A DNA stretch of 64,000 nt, from the NCBI RefSeq assembly GCF_037975245.1, contig NC_092579.1, positions 2,717,001 to 2,781,000 of the forward strand, written 5' to 3'. The translations under genes and the position numbers were made by a program. The notes under the pieces were generated by a model, which saw only the letters and a program-made list of their open reading frames with translations, did no database searches and was not told where the DNA came from. The DNA is from Apostichopus japonicus (lineage: Eukaryota > Echinodermata > Holothuroidea > Aspidochirotida > Stichopodidae). This document shows positions 1 through 14,900 of the stretch, one piece after another; position 1 is the stretch's first letter, and each line of letters begins with the position of its first letter.

Positions 1-517
1 TTGAGACTGAGAATGCAAACAACACTAACTGACACACAAACTTAGAGAGAATGTTTCAGATAGAACATCAAACATTGTTGAAAAGATTTTGTAAGGACAG
101 ACTCAGAAAGATATAACTAAAGGAACCCAAACTGGCAATAAAACAATACCATAATAACCCTGATTAACCAGTGCTTATTCTTGTGGTTCACTTATCAATT
201 AGCCTTCCGTGTCCCTCAATTTTAATTTTTTTACATTTTTTTGAAAGAAGTAGAAGACTGATAGATGAAATTAAGGGAGGATGTATTTAAATAATATCCT
301 AAAGAAGAAAATAACAAAATGAGAAATAAAATTCAATTTCTCCTATAAAGTGATGTAAATTAATTATGGCTACACTGTTTGCATTTTGAGCATGAGTGTG
401 AAAAGCATTTAAAACATTGGATCTCACCAAGAGATTACAGATATGACAATCTCTGGTATTAAAAAGAGAAAAGGAGATAATCATATTTGCCTATCCTGAG
501 AAGGGAAAACGTTGTGT

Positions 518-3500
518 CTATTTCGATTCATTTGGGTCCTCTCTCTGTCTGCGTGCAAAATTGAGAAAGACCTGTTCCAGACTGGTCTGACTGACCGAGT
601 AGTCCTCGATGGCCAGTTCGGTCTTGTTGCGCTCCATATCCCCAAAGACCTGACCCCAGGTCAGGCCTTCCGTAGTGATATGGTAATGGACCATATTTTG
701 ATGTTCATCTTTCAATTTAGCACCTGGAGAAAAACAAAAAGGGCATAAAAACTCAGATTCGGGTAGATATTAACAGATTATGGAGACATTCGTTATGAAT
801 AACGTGATATAATTATAATGATGCCATGGATTGAGTTTAGACCTTGAGAGAATTAAAACCTCCCTCTGCCCCTCCCCACCACCCCAAACCTCCCTCATCC
901 CCCCATCCCAACCCCCTGTGTGAGTCGACTTTATTACTTTTGACTGGATGTGCTTATTGTCAAGTAGAGAACAAGACATGACTAAAACTAAAGACATCTA
1001 CAAATACCAAATAGCACAACCAAGTACCATTGTTAATAACAGTTTGTTTGTTAACAACATCAATATGGAGCTCTCATCACCTCAAGTAAGATCAATGCTG
1101 GTTCATCCCTTTGTAGCCTTTTGATACATCTGTCCATGTTTACTCCCCTGAGATATTTAACGTCTGTCAAATTTGACCAACATCTTGACGTGACGGAGGC
1201 AAGTTAGATTTTCCAGAAGATAGGTTTTGCTAATTTCATCAAGCTAACATTTGCAGACAGAAATCTGTTATGTATTTCTAATTGCACATACATGTATTAT
1301 AAAGTGAAATTATGGCCCAGACTCAACTAGCTATATACCATCAGTGTTACAAGACTGAATCATAAAAGATGAAATTCAATACATAGAAACTAGTCGCCTA
1401 CAACCTTCACGGCAGGTTCTGAGAGTCTCTCATAGATAACTTTCTACAGATCTGAGTTTCGGCATCATCAAATGGAATACATACTGAATATTGAAGGCAA
1501 ACACCTCGGAAAAGCCAACATTTTGGAAGTTACAAATATTGTTGAGAAAATTGAACAATATAATGAGTGATGATGAACATTGTCAATGATGATCTGAAGA
1601 AAAAATGAAATAAACTTACCAGGAAAATTGGTTCGAATAAATTCTTTGAGTGGTTCCAAAGGGCTATCTGGAAACACCCTGGCTAAGATGGTATAACCCT
1701 CCCCAAATCTAGTCTTGAGGTGTTGGGTGCTGCCCAAGCATTTAAACTGACCATTGACCATGATAGCCAACCTGGTACACAGAGCTTCACATTCCTCCAT
1801 GCTGTAATAATAATAATAATAACAAAAATTACTTGAGATCTTCATCTAGAAAATCTGAACTAATATTAATTGTTAGCAAGGAAACGCTGGCAAAATGAGG
1901 AACTTTGGAGAATTCTGACAATTTTGTAAGTGCATGACTGAATGATGAAAATGCATGTTTTCTTGTAAGTACATGACTGAATGCTGAATATGCTTGGTGT
2001 CTTGAAAGTACATGACTGAACGGTGAATATGAGTTTCTTGTAAGTACAAGACTGAACGTTGAATATGTATGTTTTCTTGTAAGTACATGACTGAACGTTG
2101 AATATGCATGGTTTCTTGTAAGTACATGACTGAACGATGAATATGCATGTTTTTATGTAAGTGCATGACTGAATGATGAATATGAGTGTTTTCTTGTAAG
2201 TACATGACTGAACGCTGCAAATAATATCAAACAAACAAGGTCACAATCTATTGCCATTTATAACTGCAACTTAACCACTAGTGCTGTGCACATATAACTA
2301 CCAACAAAGTCCAAATAATAACATGAATATATGTGCATAGACAGAGGTATTACAGATTCACACCTTAAATCAAGCAAGGTTATTTGGTATCCCGAAATCC
2401 AGGAATAGGAGCCGAACTTCTGTTTAAGCAAACTGAGATCACTGTGTTCTTTTCAACAATTTAGATAATTTTCTTTTGGGTAGAGTGATGGGAGATAATT
2501 CAGATCAAGAAGTTTGGTCTATTTGCGATGAAGGCTGGTGCCTACTCTTGAGACGGAAAGCGGCAGGGCCTACCATTGCATGTATAATCCCTGACCTCAA
2601 CAATGACCTACCTGTGTGATGTGAGGATGATACATTTACCGCTTTCCCGCACCACGGAAAGCGAATCCCATAAAGATCTGCGAGCTACCGGATCCATACC
2701 AGTGGTAGGTTCATCTAGGAAGACAACAGGAGGTTCACCCACAAGAGCAATAGCTGTGCTCAGCTTTCTTCTGTTACCGCCACTAAAGATGTGATTGAGA
2801 AAGAGAAAAAGACGAAGAAACTCTAACAAACTGTAGTACCATCAACACCAAGAACAGTGTAGTATGATCAACACCAAACATTTAACATGTAGAACAGTGT
2901 AGTATGATCAACACCAAACATACCACATGTAGAGCGGTATAGTATCATCAACCGAACATTCCACATGTAGAATGGTACAGTATCATCAAAACCAATCATT
3001 CCACTTGTAGAACGGTATAGTATCATCAGCACCAAATATTCCACATGTAGAACGGTGTAGTATCATCAACACCAAACCTTTAACATGTAGAGTGGTGTAG
3101 TTCCATCAACACCAAACATTTAACACATAGAACAGTGTAGTATCATCAACACCAACATTTAACATGTAGAACGATGTAGTATCATCAACACCAAACCTTT
3201 AACATGTAGAGTGGTGTAGTTCCATCAACACCAAACATTTAACACATAGAACAGTGTAGTATCATCAACACCAACATTTAACATGTAGAACGATGTAGTA
3301 TCATCAACACCAAACCTTTAACATGTAGAGTGGTGTAGTTCCATCAACACCAAACATTTAACACATAGAACAGTGTAGTATCATCAACACCAACATTTAA
3401 CATGTTGAACGGTGTAGTATCATCAACACCAAACATTGCACATGTGGAATTGTGTAGTTTCATCAACACCGAACATTTAACATGTAGAACAATGTGGAAC

Positions 3501-5979
3501 CATCAACACCAAACATTTAACATATAAAACAGTCTACAAATAGTATTTGTAACGGTTCCTCCACAAACACACGTCAATCAACTATAGTTTCTCGCCGATG
3601 TGAAATTCAAACCAAGAGCAGAGAAACTTTGTAAATCTTAGTCATTCTAATTATAAAACCAGAATATATCAAAGAAATCTGTCTAATTGATGAGCTTTCA
3701 ATCATTTCTACATTTGTGCTAGAAAGTGTTGTTTTGACAGGAAATGTCATGAGCAGCATTTTTCTTTGCTGAATGCCTTCATGAAAATGGCCGCTTGAAC
3801 TGAAACAGTGAATCAGACTAGATCTAAGTACACTGTATTGAAATCACTTCATAGCAAATAAAGCCACAGGTTAGCAGTAACACAGTTTTGATTTTCCGAA
3901 GGGTAAACTATGGATTCACTCTTACCGACCTTGCATAATTGTGAGGTGGACTGCTGATTGCAAAGTCGGCAATGATTATCATGCGGATTGCGAAGTCGGC
4001 AATTACTATTATGGTTAAATTAGTCCAACACAGCAGCATACAGAAACGTTGTACTCAAAACCGAAGCCATAGAGAATTAATCAGGCCACACATCCAGAGT
4101 CTATGTATGCTAAGTTCTTCAATACTGCCCTCATTACCTTTCCGGAGACATTTCACATTGTAGTTTTGATCCTATAATTCAATCAAACACAAACTTGGTC
4201 TGTTGTTGATCTGTTAACAGATATATACCTGTCAAGGAATAATGTGGTGAGTACGAATGCAAGAGGGTGACAATAAACAAATAAAACCAATATGAGTACC
4301 ATACCTATAGGCACCGGCTATTTTGTCAGCGTGTTCTTCAAACATGAACGCTTTCATTAATTGGTTCACCTCGTCTGGTATGTCCTTCTCTGGGACCCCT
4401 CTCAATCTTGCAAACATGGTTAGCGTCTCCCGACCGGTCATCTTATCAATCAGAGCATCAAACTGAGGGCAGTAACCCATTCTCTGCTGGGCCTGTAGAG
4501 TTGACAAGCATTGGTGTAGGGTGTTAAAAAAGAGAGTTTGAACAGTAGTGGTGTAGGGTGTTGAAATAGAGAGTTTGAACAGCATTGGGTAGGGTGTTAA
4601 AAGAGAGAGGTTTGAACAACAGTTGTGTAGGGTGTAAAAATAGAGACTTTGAACAGCATTGTTGTGGGGTGCTGAAATACAGAGCTTGAACTGCAGTGGT
4701 GTAGGGTGTTGAAACAGAGAGTTTGAACAGCAGTGGTGTAGGGTGTTAAAGAAGAGAGGTTTGACCAGCAGTGGTTAAGAGTGCCAAAAAAGAGGGCTTG
4801 AACAGCAGTAGTATAGGTTGTTGAAATAGAGAGTTTGATTTACAGTAGAGTGTTGGAATAAAGAGCTTCATGAGTAGTGATGTTTGGTGTACTTTTAACT
4901 GGCAAATTGTCTAAATGGCATAGATAGTACCCAAATTAATTTCCAATTCAAATACTAATGCAGATAACAGGGTAGTGTGGGGGGGGGGGGGGGTTAGGGG
5001 CTGGGTGAATGGAAAAAAGTCTTCACAAACTTCTCCATTAAGTTCAGGATGTCCAGCAAACCCTTTTAAGATTTTACTGATTATTACTCACTTCCACCTT
5101 GCCCAACACAATGCATCCCATAACACAATTCACCTTCTATTGCGGGTTCAATTAATTGAGTAGTTACTTATCTATGTAATTTCTATTTCTACTTGGTTAA
5201 TGGCCTTCACTACAAAGAATGTTACAGGTGAATATGTCTTCCTTACCTGTTTGGTCTCAGTCTTTACATTATACCCATCGATATACGCATGACCTGTAGT
5301 CATTGCCTCGTCACCAGTCAACATTTTGAAAGTGGTAGTTTTTCCAGCACCATTGACACCTATAAGATTGTGAAAAAGATGGTGGGTAAAACATTTAATA
5401 CCAATGGGCAATGTGCAGAAACTAACAGACAGTTTGAGATGTTGAAACTGTTTGAAAACTCATGAAACTATATTGCAATTTTATCACATTGCACAGGAAG
5501 AGGGGTGGGGGGTGGGGAAAGTTGTAGGTGAACAATGCTATTGGCTGGGGGTGAAGTGGATCATCAAGGGCAGCAAACCCTGGTGTGGGGGTGCTAGGGT
5601 GCACAGCCAGCACAAGCTGCAATATTTAATGGTATTTTTGCATCTATTTCTTTCTTCCTGTTCTGTTAAAATTATTGGGAAAGTCCATGCCCCCTTTGCC
5701 AGGCATTTCCTTGCCCAGCTTCTGCACCACCAAGACCACCAAACTGTATTCTTAAAGATGGACGCCGATGCTGATTCTCAGATATTACAAACCTAACAAT
5801 CCAAAGCATTCTCCGATAGGCACCCCTACGCTGATCTTATCTACGGCCACCAATCCTCTCCCTCCTTTCAAGGAGAATACTTTCTCCAAATCTTTAATGA
5901 CGAGTGAGTTCTCCTTGAACAGACTTGGCTCAGCTGTAGTCATCACACGCTCTCTCTCAGCAGACACGTCATCATCAAT
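518..5979 (-). CDS. ABCA3: ABCA3 exons 15-20: second nucleotide-binding domain and C-terminus
   Basis: Exon 15 opens with acidic [12 protein letters not shown] and leads into GECFGLLG. Exon 16 completes Walker A as [10 protein letters not shown] (from residue 1452). Exon 17 has the Q-loop in YCPQFDAL (Gln about 1499). The signature YSGGN is split across the exon 17/18 junction (Ser1552), with the tyrosine variant normal for ABCA NBD2. Exon 18 has Walker B VVFLDEP (Asp1575, Glu1576) and H-loop ILTSH (about 1608). Exon 19 starts [15 protein letters not shown], and exon 20 ends [15 protein letters not shown] followed by a short tail and TAG at 518-520. The domain looks fully functional. Stretches 1-517 are downstream sequence with no other gene seen. 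Confidence 0.92.
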
Positions 5980-8900
5980 CTAGAAGATTAAAACAAATCA
6001 AAGCAATCCTCAATCAAATTAATTAGAATTCTTCTGAATATCTGTAGAGACCTCGGCATTTGACAACATTCTTCAACATGTTTCATGTTACTTGCAATCT
6101 CAGAAACAGTTCTCAGGATCAAGGTGAAAGGAAGAAGTGAATATTAAACAAGCACAAACTGGTCAGTAATGATAAATAAACCTTTCAGACTTCCTTGCAT
6201 AAGTTGCCGCTCTCAAAGTACTTTTTACACTATGTGACATTGAGTTACCTAATTCTAAGTTTACATTCCTTGTTATCTGTGACCATGCAAACACTCTGGA
6301 GAGCTACTTTTAAAAAAGACCTAACAATTTGTTCTGTAACATCTCACTAAACACAAGCTTACCTCTGCCCCTGTGTCCTTTAACATCTCACTAAACACAA
6401 GCTTACCTCTGCCCCTGTGTCCTTTAACATCTCACTAAACACAAGCTTACCTCTGCCCCTGTGTCCTTTAACATCTCACTAAACACAAGCTTACCTCTGC
6501 CCCTGTGTCCTTTAACATCTCACTAAACACAAGCTTACTTCTGCCCCTGTGTCCATTAACATCTCACTAGACACAAGCTTACCTCTGCCCTGTGTCCTTT
6601 AACATCTCACTAAACACAAGCTTACCTCTGCCCCTGTGTCCTTTAACATCTCACTAAACACAAGCTTACCTCTGCCCCTGTGTCCTTTAACATCTCACTA
6701 AACACAAGCTTACCTCTGCCCCTGTGTCCTTTAACATCTCACTAAACACAAGCTTTCCTCTGCCCCTGTGTCCTTTAACATCTCACTAAACACATGCTTA
6801 CTGCTGCCCCTGTGTCCTTTAACATCTCACTAAACACATGCTTACTGCTGCCCCTGTGTCCTTTAACATCTCACTAAACACAAGCTTACCGCTGCCCCTG
6901 TGTCCTTTAACATCTCACTAAACACAAGCTTACCTCTGCCCCTGTGCCCTTTAACATCTCACTAAACACAAGCTTACCGCTGCCCCTGTGTCCTTTAACA
7001 TCTCACTAAACACAAGCTGCTTGGACTTCCTACAAACTTTCCTCCCGATATACGAGAACAGTCTCCTTCCAGCTCTGGAATCCACCACAAACACAAGCGC
7101 AAAGTAGAAGAGTCCTGTGAAAGCCATGTATGTGATGGGGCGACCGATACCTCCGTCTGACCAACGGAAGTAGTCCTGGCCATAATTAAAACCTAAGAAA
7201 GAAAGAAACAAGGCCTGTAATTTAAAAACACGAAACACCCAAATAAAATAGTCCGCAATGATGAGCGAGTCAAAGCGGGAAGGAACAAGAGAAATATAAA
7301 CGGTAGAGAAAACCCAGTCATGTAACACGGTGGATTAATTAATCGGTGTTGTTCGAAAGATAATCGGTCAGGATGCAGGGATGACCTTTAAGAACAGTCG
7401 CTATTTTGTCACTCCGACTGCTTCCATTGTTGGTGATATAACAGCATGGATGTATACTGGAAAGTATTACCAAACAAAACGAACAAAGCAAAATAAACAC
7501 CACATAACCCTTGAAAAGAAGTCAGCCTTTTACAGACCAGCAATTAATATCATGTCAATAATTTAACAAAGCATTCGATAATTATCATGTCCTCTCTGTA
7601 ACATAAATATTGCACCTTAAAGCATCAACTTTGTTTTTACAATTTCAAATTTATTTCTCATATGTTTTGTTCAAGTTAAATACAAGATAGCAATACGGTT
7701 AGAACTCAACATTTGAAGGGCTCTAGAAAAAGAGAAAAGACTGTTTAATATCTTAGCTAGTGACCATGAACCTGAAAGTCATCAGCTAATGAAATTAAAT
7801 TAGTATAACCCTATGCTAGATTAATCTGGCAGCTCATAAAATTTATTTAATTTGAAATCAATCCTCATTTTCTATGAAAGAAGAGAGATGTTAAATTAGT
7901 GCTACAGGTAATATAGTTAGAAGCTAAAACTACAGTACGTGTTATTACAAATTTATAATCCTGATTATCTCGCAGGCTTTCAATATAATGCGTGTGACAT
8001 GATTTTCCAATTACCAATGCTAAACTATTTGATTGGTAGCAGGATTTAAATTAAAAAGAGAGAGGAATTTTGACAGAGTTTGACAAGCCCTTACCTTCTT
8101 GATCGCAGTACCTGTTGCTGACCGGTGGCAAGGAGAAACAGACCAACCTCGTCTGATACATGACGTACAGGTCATCTATCGCTACTGCCATAGCATACGG
8201 GGGAACCAACATGAATACGTTGTCCAGAATGTTGGCCACTTGCAACAGGTCAAAGTCCTCCACTTTGAGAATCTCCACGATGAAATACATGAGAAGGCTG
8301 AGAAACATGTTGAGTATGATGATTCTGGCGTAGCCTGTGGACGGTTCCTTGAACATGAATGACAGCAGGTAAGTCAGAGGTATCACCGCCCAACCGTGCA
8401 TCAGGAAGATGACAAACGCCACCCCGGCTCTGCCCTCTGTCGAGTAGGCCTCCAGTCCGCTGATCAGGAACATGAGGATGATGAGGAGACAGGGGATGGA
8501 GTAGACGAAGAGGTCCCAGAGGAGACGGGAGATCCAGAAATTGGAGAGCTGTATCCCGCTGATGAACTGCAGATGTTTGGCTTTGGTGGCTATTTCTTGG
8601 ATCAGAAATACAGCAAAACTGCTAGACAAGAAAGAGAGCCCAAAGATGAGGTCAAAGGCCATGAGACTGCCGTAGCCGAGTTCGGCGGTGCCTTCTAATA
8701 ACTGTTGCTCCAGGGTAGCTGGCAGAGGATGGTTGATAGGGGTGATGGAATACTCCTCTCCGATAAAGTACTTCATGTAGGCATTGGAGATGGAGCTGAG
8801 GGCCAGCGGGGCACAATGGTACGGCTGGTTGTTGAAGTAACCGGTTGCCACGATCACGGGACCGATTTCGTTGAAGGTAGCTGATACCAGGTTCAACCGG

Positions 8901-11900
8901 TTGAAGTTTGGTATATCCGGTACAGCCGAGTCTAGCAAGTAGTCGATCATGCCTTCTCGCTCCGTGGAGTTGACAAACTCTACCGAGGTGGTGTTGCCAA
9001 ACTGGGAGGCGTACAGGTGCCCAAGCCTGCGTGTCATACTTGTGCTGAGGTTACCCACTCCATTGGCATAGTGGACGATACTTTCACCATAGGGTTCAGT
9101 GGTCAGAGTTAGGGGATCAAGCTGCTCTTCCTCCGGGTATACCACCAGTAAGATGACTCCAACCATCGCAATCAGGACAGGCAGGCCCGTCTGTGCAAAC
9201 ACCAGGGCGTAGTTACGCATATTGTAGAGCGCATATTTCACGATCATGGCCCAAAATTGTTGCATGTAGAGTTGGAAGCCTGTGTTAAAGTTGGATTTCT
9301 TAGCAGCATGGACAAAGTTCTTTTGAGGTTGCAACTTGGCAGAAGTACCTGCAAAAATTAAAAATGGGGGCAAAAGAGACATTGTTAGCTGACATCACTC
9401 TGAAAAAACACATTAAAGTTTGAATAAACAGATTTTGATTTTCAGCAAAAGAGAAAACAATATTCATCTTTGCCCTTGGAAACTTGGCTCAACATTGGCA
9501 TTTGTTTGCAACAAACTGCATAATCTATGCCATGGCTGTATCTGAAACATGCCTACATTTATGAGCAATGTGTTTCATATATACTCTTGTATGTTTGTAA
9601 TGACTGCTTACATATGTAAAGAGCAGTTATCAGTAAAACGAGTGAATGACAAGACTTTTAATGAGGTTGAAATCGTTAGAAGAAATAACTTTACAGAAAT
9701 GTGACTTAAGTGGAGTATCCCAATGTTTAAACCATAATACTATCTGTGATGCAGCCCAGCTCCATATTAGAAGCTAGTCTTCTGACATTGTGGTACGCAT
9801 GGATACACAGACCATCATGAAAAAAAAAAACATAGGGGTTTTATCAGGAGGGAAGGACCACGATGCTATTGGTCCCATCAGTAGATGTGATAGCCTCATT
9901 ATAAATGACTTAATGTATGGTGTGCAGCCAATATGGATAAATGGACACACTTCTTTAGCCAACCAACCATTTGATTTCTTTAGGAGAAAAAGGACCATGG
10001 TGACATTGGTCCCATCTGTCGGGGTGATGGGACACATCACAAATGACTTGTGGTATACAAAGTATATGGTGGCATGGCTTTTTATTTTAACATATATGTG
10101 TGTAGTACACATGGATCCATGGGAAAAGTAACCATGTTGGTGCCACGTTTTGTTTTATGACTTAGCATGTTGTGTATGGCACACATGGGTCCATCAGAAA
10201 ACCTACCATTGTGGTTGTCTTTGGCTGGATGGACCGTGGTGCCATTGGCCCCATCAATTGCTGTAGTGGCTTCATAATCAACCGGATTCTGTTGGGGATT
10301 CAAGGCATTTGTTTCATCTCTCAAGCAGACCTGGTTCGTGAAACCGTTCAACTCCGACAGGTTTTCCTCAGATTGTTCTCCCACTCTACAAAAGATAAGT
10401 TAAATTCTGACTGTAACATTCATTGTGCAGCACTTCAAAGAGATGGTAGAGTATAAAAGTATGATTGTACCCATCCTCCTCCCCTCCCCTCCCTATATCA
10501 TGAACTACTTCACCACATCAAAGAGATGGTAGGGTATAAAAGATAAAAGTATGACTGCACCCATCTCCCACCCCTCCCCTCCCCCTCCCTATATCATGAA
10601 CTATTTCACCACATCAAATAGATGGTAGAGTATAAATGTTGACTGCACCCATCCTCCACCCCTCCCCTCCCTATATCATGAACTACTCCACCACATCAAA
10701 GAGATGGTAGAGTATAAAAGTATGATTGCACCCATCCTCCACCTCCTTCCCCTCCCTTCCCTCCCCTCCTCCTCCCTCCCCTCTCTATATCATGAACTAC
10801 TCCACCACATCACTCCTCCTCTCCCTACATCCCTGTCCTTCCCATAAAACCATCAAACTCAAGCTAGCAAAAACAACTGAGTTTTTAGATATTTCTTCCA
10901 CAGTAAAGACACTCATGACAACTTCATGTTATGAAAATGGTATTATTGGGTGCCTATTTAACTGACTCTATTATTAGATTAAGTCGCTCACACTTTTTGA
11001 TAGATTTTGTCTCCTCAAAATACTAAATAAACAACATTTGTTCCCTGAGTAAATAATTTGTATTTCCTATAGTTCATTAGTGATCTTGCTATTGACTTCA
11101 TCAATATTGTTTACAAACCTGTAAATTATCTGAGAGCTAAAGGGGTGGTATATTCTGTGATATTTCATTATTTTCCAACCCAAACTTTGGAGTAATTGAA
11201 GATGGATACACAAGAAAGCACACGCCATGATTCAGTCAATTTATTGCTATAACATTGGTGGAACAACAAACCAGTTTCACGTCATGTGTGAAAGTGAACT
11301 TTATAAATCAAGACACCATACCTTTAAAAAGTTGATCACAAATTTATGAAGTCTGACGGAACTTACTTTAGGAAAACTTCTTCCATAGTTGTCAACGATG
11401 CCCCGTAGCCAGATATTTTCAATTCTTGTTTTTCCTTTTCAATTTTTGTGAAGAGAGCCTCAAAGTGGGTGACGGATTCCTCTGGTAAGACAAAGGAGAG
11501 CTCAGCTCCCGCATTGCTCTCCATTAAGGCACCCGGGACAAAGCTCTGTATTACCTTGGTGATGGTTTGGGTGTCACATTCTGGTTCCTTAACCATGGCC
11601 ATGTGGTATCCCACTCCTGACAAAAATAAAAATCAAAAATTATGGAATAAAAACCAAACAATGATAACAAAAGGTCCAAGAATGAACCACTTATAGGTCA
11701 TGCCTGGGTCCTTCCACACGACTGATGGATTTAAATATCCCAGTCAATTTTCTGTTATTCATTTACTTATATATATATATATTTATAAATATATAGATAT
11801 ATATAGAGAGAGATAAATATAGATTTACACATTTATGGCTCTAGATCTTGTTAAATGTTTACGTGAAAATATTGAATCTCTGAAATCTATTTGCATATAA

Positions 11901-14900
11901 CTGTCAATTGTCAGCTGTACTGCTTCTCTTGAATAGAACGACCAATTAGCCCCAGCTGGCTGGTGGAGGTGAGAATATATTTTTCAAGTTCAACATTTAT
12001 CAAACTGTGTGCAACACTTCATATTTATCACATTTATAGAACATAGACTATTTCTAAACTTGGGTAGAAACAACCCTGCGGCATCAACAAATTGCAAATA
12101 TATTTTGAGTATAGTACCGCAAAGGTATATTGATTAACTTGTCCAAGGCCCTGAAATATAAGATGAGAACTTTCTCAAAATATTGTAAATTAACTGCCAT
12201 CACAGACATGAAATCTGAATTAAAACTGACCGTATTTCTTTTTCAGAAACAGAGATGATCCAAAGCATTGTAATACTCCGTGCGACATGACGGCAATCCT
12301 GTCTCCGAGTAAGTCAGCTTCGTCCATGAAGTGAGTGGTCAGGAGGATGGTCCTATCCTCCCGATGGCGCTGCAGGAGGTCCCATGTAAATCTACGGGCA
12401 TCGGGATCCATCCCTGAGGTTGGCTCATCCAACATCACCACCTGAGGCAGGGCAGGGGGAAGGATAATAATGCATTTATCTGAGAGTGTGTGAACGTAAC
12501 TCAAAATACTTAATTGGTAAAACTACTTACTAGGTAATACAATAGTACAAGCAAATCGTTGATGCATCGAAGGGGGGTTCTTCTTAAAGACAATTGATAC
12601 TTTGCAAAATTGTTTTCTTTGAGAGATGGGGCAACTGTTGCTCATGGTCCCTTTTGTTTTTTGCATTGTCTGTCTTTTTCATAATCTTATGCGTTAGCCG
12701 AAATAATATTTACCCGTAATAGGGAGAAGGAAAGGCAGAAAGCTAGCAGAGAGGGAAGTGGGAGGATGCCAAGAGAAAGAGGGTAAGTTTCTCAGCTAAG
12801 TAGAGGAGTAGGATAAGGGGAGCTGAGGAATTCAAATGCACTACTAACACTCTCATATGTTTAACTTCTGCTTCCCTTCATCTCCAGCAACTCTTTCCTC
12901 ACTGATGTCTTTTCATTCTGATCTCTAAGTTTTCTCTACCCATTATTCAATATACCAATTATCTTTTCTCTTATGTCTGTCTCTCTAACCCATTTTCTTG
13001 ATTCCTCACACCATCGTAATTTTGAAAGAGATCCTGCTAGGATCTGAATGTCGCCCTCAAAATTTTATGCATAAATATAAATTTATGTCAAATTAGCAAC
13101 GGGCACTTGTATCTTGTATCTCCTTCAGCCTAACTATCTCAAATTCAGCAAATACTAATTTCTGTTTCTCATTACATCACTTGACTGAGGGTAAAGGGTT
13201 GTTAGTATTGACACCAATCATTGGTGTGCTAAATTTGCTTACACTTTTCAAATTGAAAGGTAACATTGTGGTTGTTTTGATCCGCCACAATACTTCAACA
13301 CAATGAAGAGTGCCCAACTAGTTGATTAAATGTCTGACAGTGAAATTGTAATGAGTATTAAATTTTGAAAAAAAGGTGAAATGCAGTGATGAGGAGGCCG
13401 ATGGGTAATAAAATTTTTTATCTTTCAAATTTGATGACAGAATAAATTCTTTTTCAGTTTAAGAATTGCAAGGTCTCTAATCAGAGTGTCTAAGGTACTG
13501 AGGTAACAAAAATGAAAAGTTGTGAACCTTTGTTTTTCTTTGAAATGAATTTTGGAAAATAGTTGGATCCAGATAAATTGTTCAATACATCATTAATACA
13601 AATTACTTTATAGCAAGTGACATACTGTAGCAGCTCTTCCACACAAACTTTCACCTTAAAATGTGACAGATTGGGGGTAGGGGGGGTGGAGGGGGGAAGG
13701 GAATGCAAAAATTATGTTTCCATGTGTCCTTACAAAGATAAATCAGATCACTATTAGAATGTAACACATTTACTTAAATTACCACATTAAGAAGAAGTTA
13801 TTTTGATTGTTTTCTTACTGAACTGTGGAAATTAGAACCACTGTGATGGTGGTGTTGGTGAAATGTAACATTTCCTGGGTAACTAACCTTTGAGTCTGCG
13901 ATCAAAGCTATACCCACGGAGAGTTTGCGTTTCATCCCGCCTGACAGGGACTTGGCATACTGCTTACGTTTGTCAGTCAGACCTGTCGCCTCCACATAGT
14001 GGTCGACTTCCCCGGCAGCTTCACTTTTAGTGAGTCCCTTCATCTATTGATTGAAATGAAACATACACGAAAATTAAACAAAATTAATAATAAGGGATGA
14101 AAAGAATTGCAGAAAAATAGCAAAGAAAAATAACGGCACATTTATTTGGATACTATACAAATAAAATATTCTTTTCCAATGCCACAATAGTAGCTAACTA
14201 AAGCCCATTGCATAATGCCAGAAATCTTTAATAAATTTCCTAATTGCACTTCTTTGTTTATTTACGAGAAAAATATTCCAAACGTAGAGTAGAAATAACA
14301 TTTAATTCGAACCTTAAGAACAAGACTAACATTATAATTGTCTCTGTGGGGGAATTTAAAAAAAAATTCATAACAAATATTTCAAAGACATGTCACTTAA
14401 TTTGCAGAAAAGTTGAATTTCTGATAATCCCTGAACTGTATCAAATAAACCAGTGTCTAATGAGGATCAAATATCATTCATAAGCAAAGCTAGAAAAGTG
14501 TAAATTAAACACACAGCACATTCATCCTGCCATTAAGTCTAGGTACTTTGAAAAACTATTGAATCTTAACTTCATACGAACAGGAAGATAAAACAATAAA
14601 CATTCATTCAAACAACGATATGAAGATCTGTCATATTTAGAGAAGTGAACACCCAAAGACAGAATCCTATAAAACAGATGTCAGAGAATCAAATTTCTTC
14701 TCACCCTGGCAAAGAAGTAAAGGTGTTCTTCGACTGTCAACTGACTAAAGAGAACATTATGTTGAGGACAGAGGCCGAGACTCTCCCGGACGCCTTTGAT
14801 GTTGGTCACGATGTCGTGGCCGTTCACGGAGGCCGTACCGCTGGTCGGCGGAAACAGACCAGTGAGCATGGAGAGGGTGGTGGTCTTACCGGCACCGTTA

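Noticed and set aside
1866-2234. Two overlapping frames of 115-122 codons
   Set aside because: They are a product of the minisatellite in ABCA3 intron 18.
2830-7016. Regularly spaced repeats that might suggest CRISPR arrays
   Set aside because: Units are head-to-tail with no unique spacers and lie in introns of a eukaryotic gene; they are minisatellites.
8099-8698. Plus-strand frames of 87 and 100 codons
   Set aside because: They are antisense shadows of ABCA3 exon 13.
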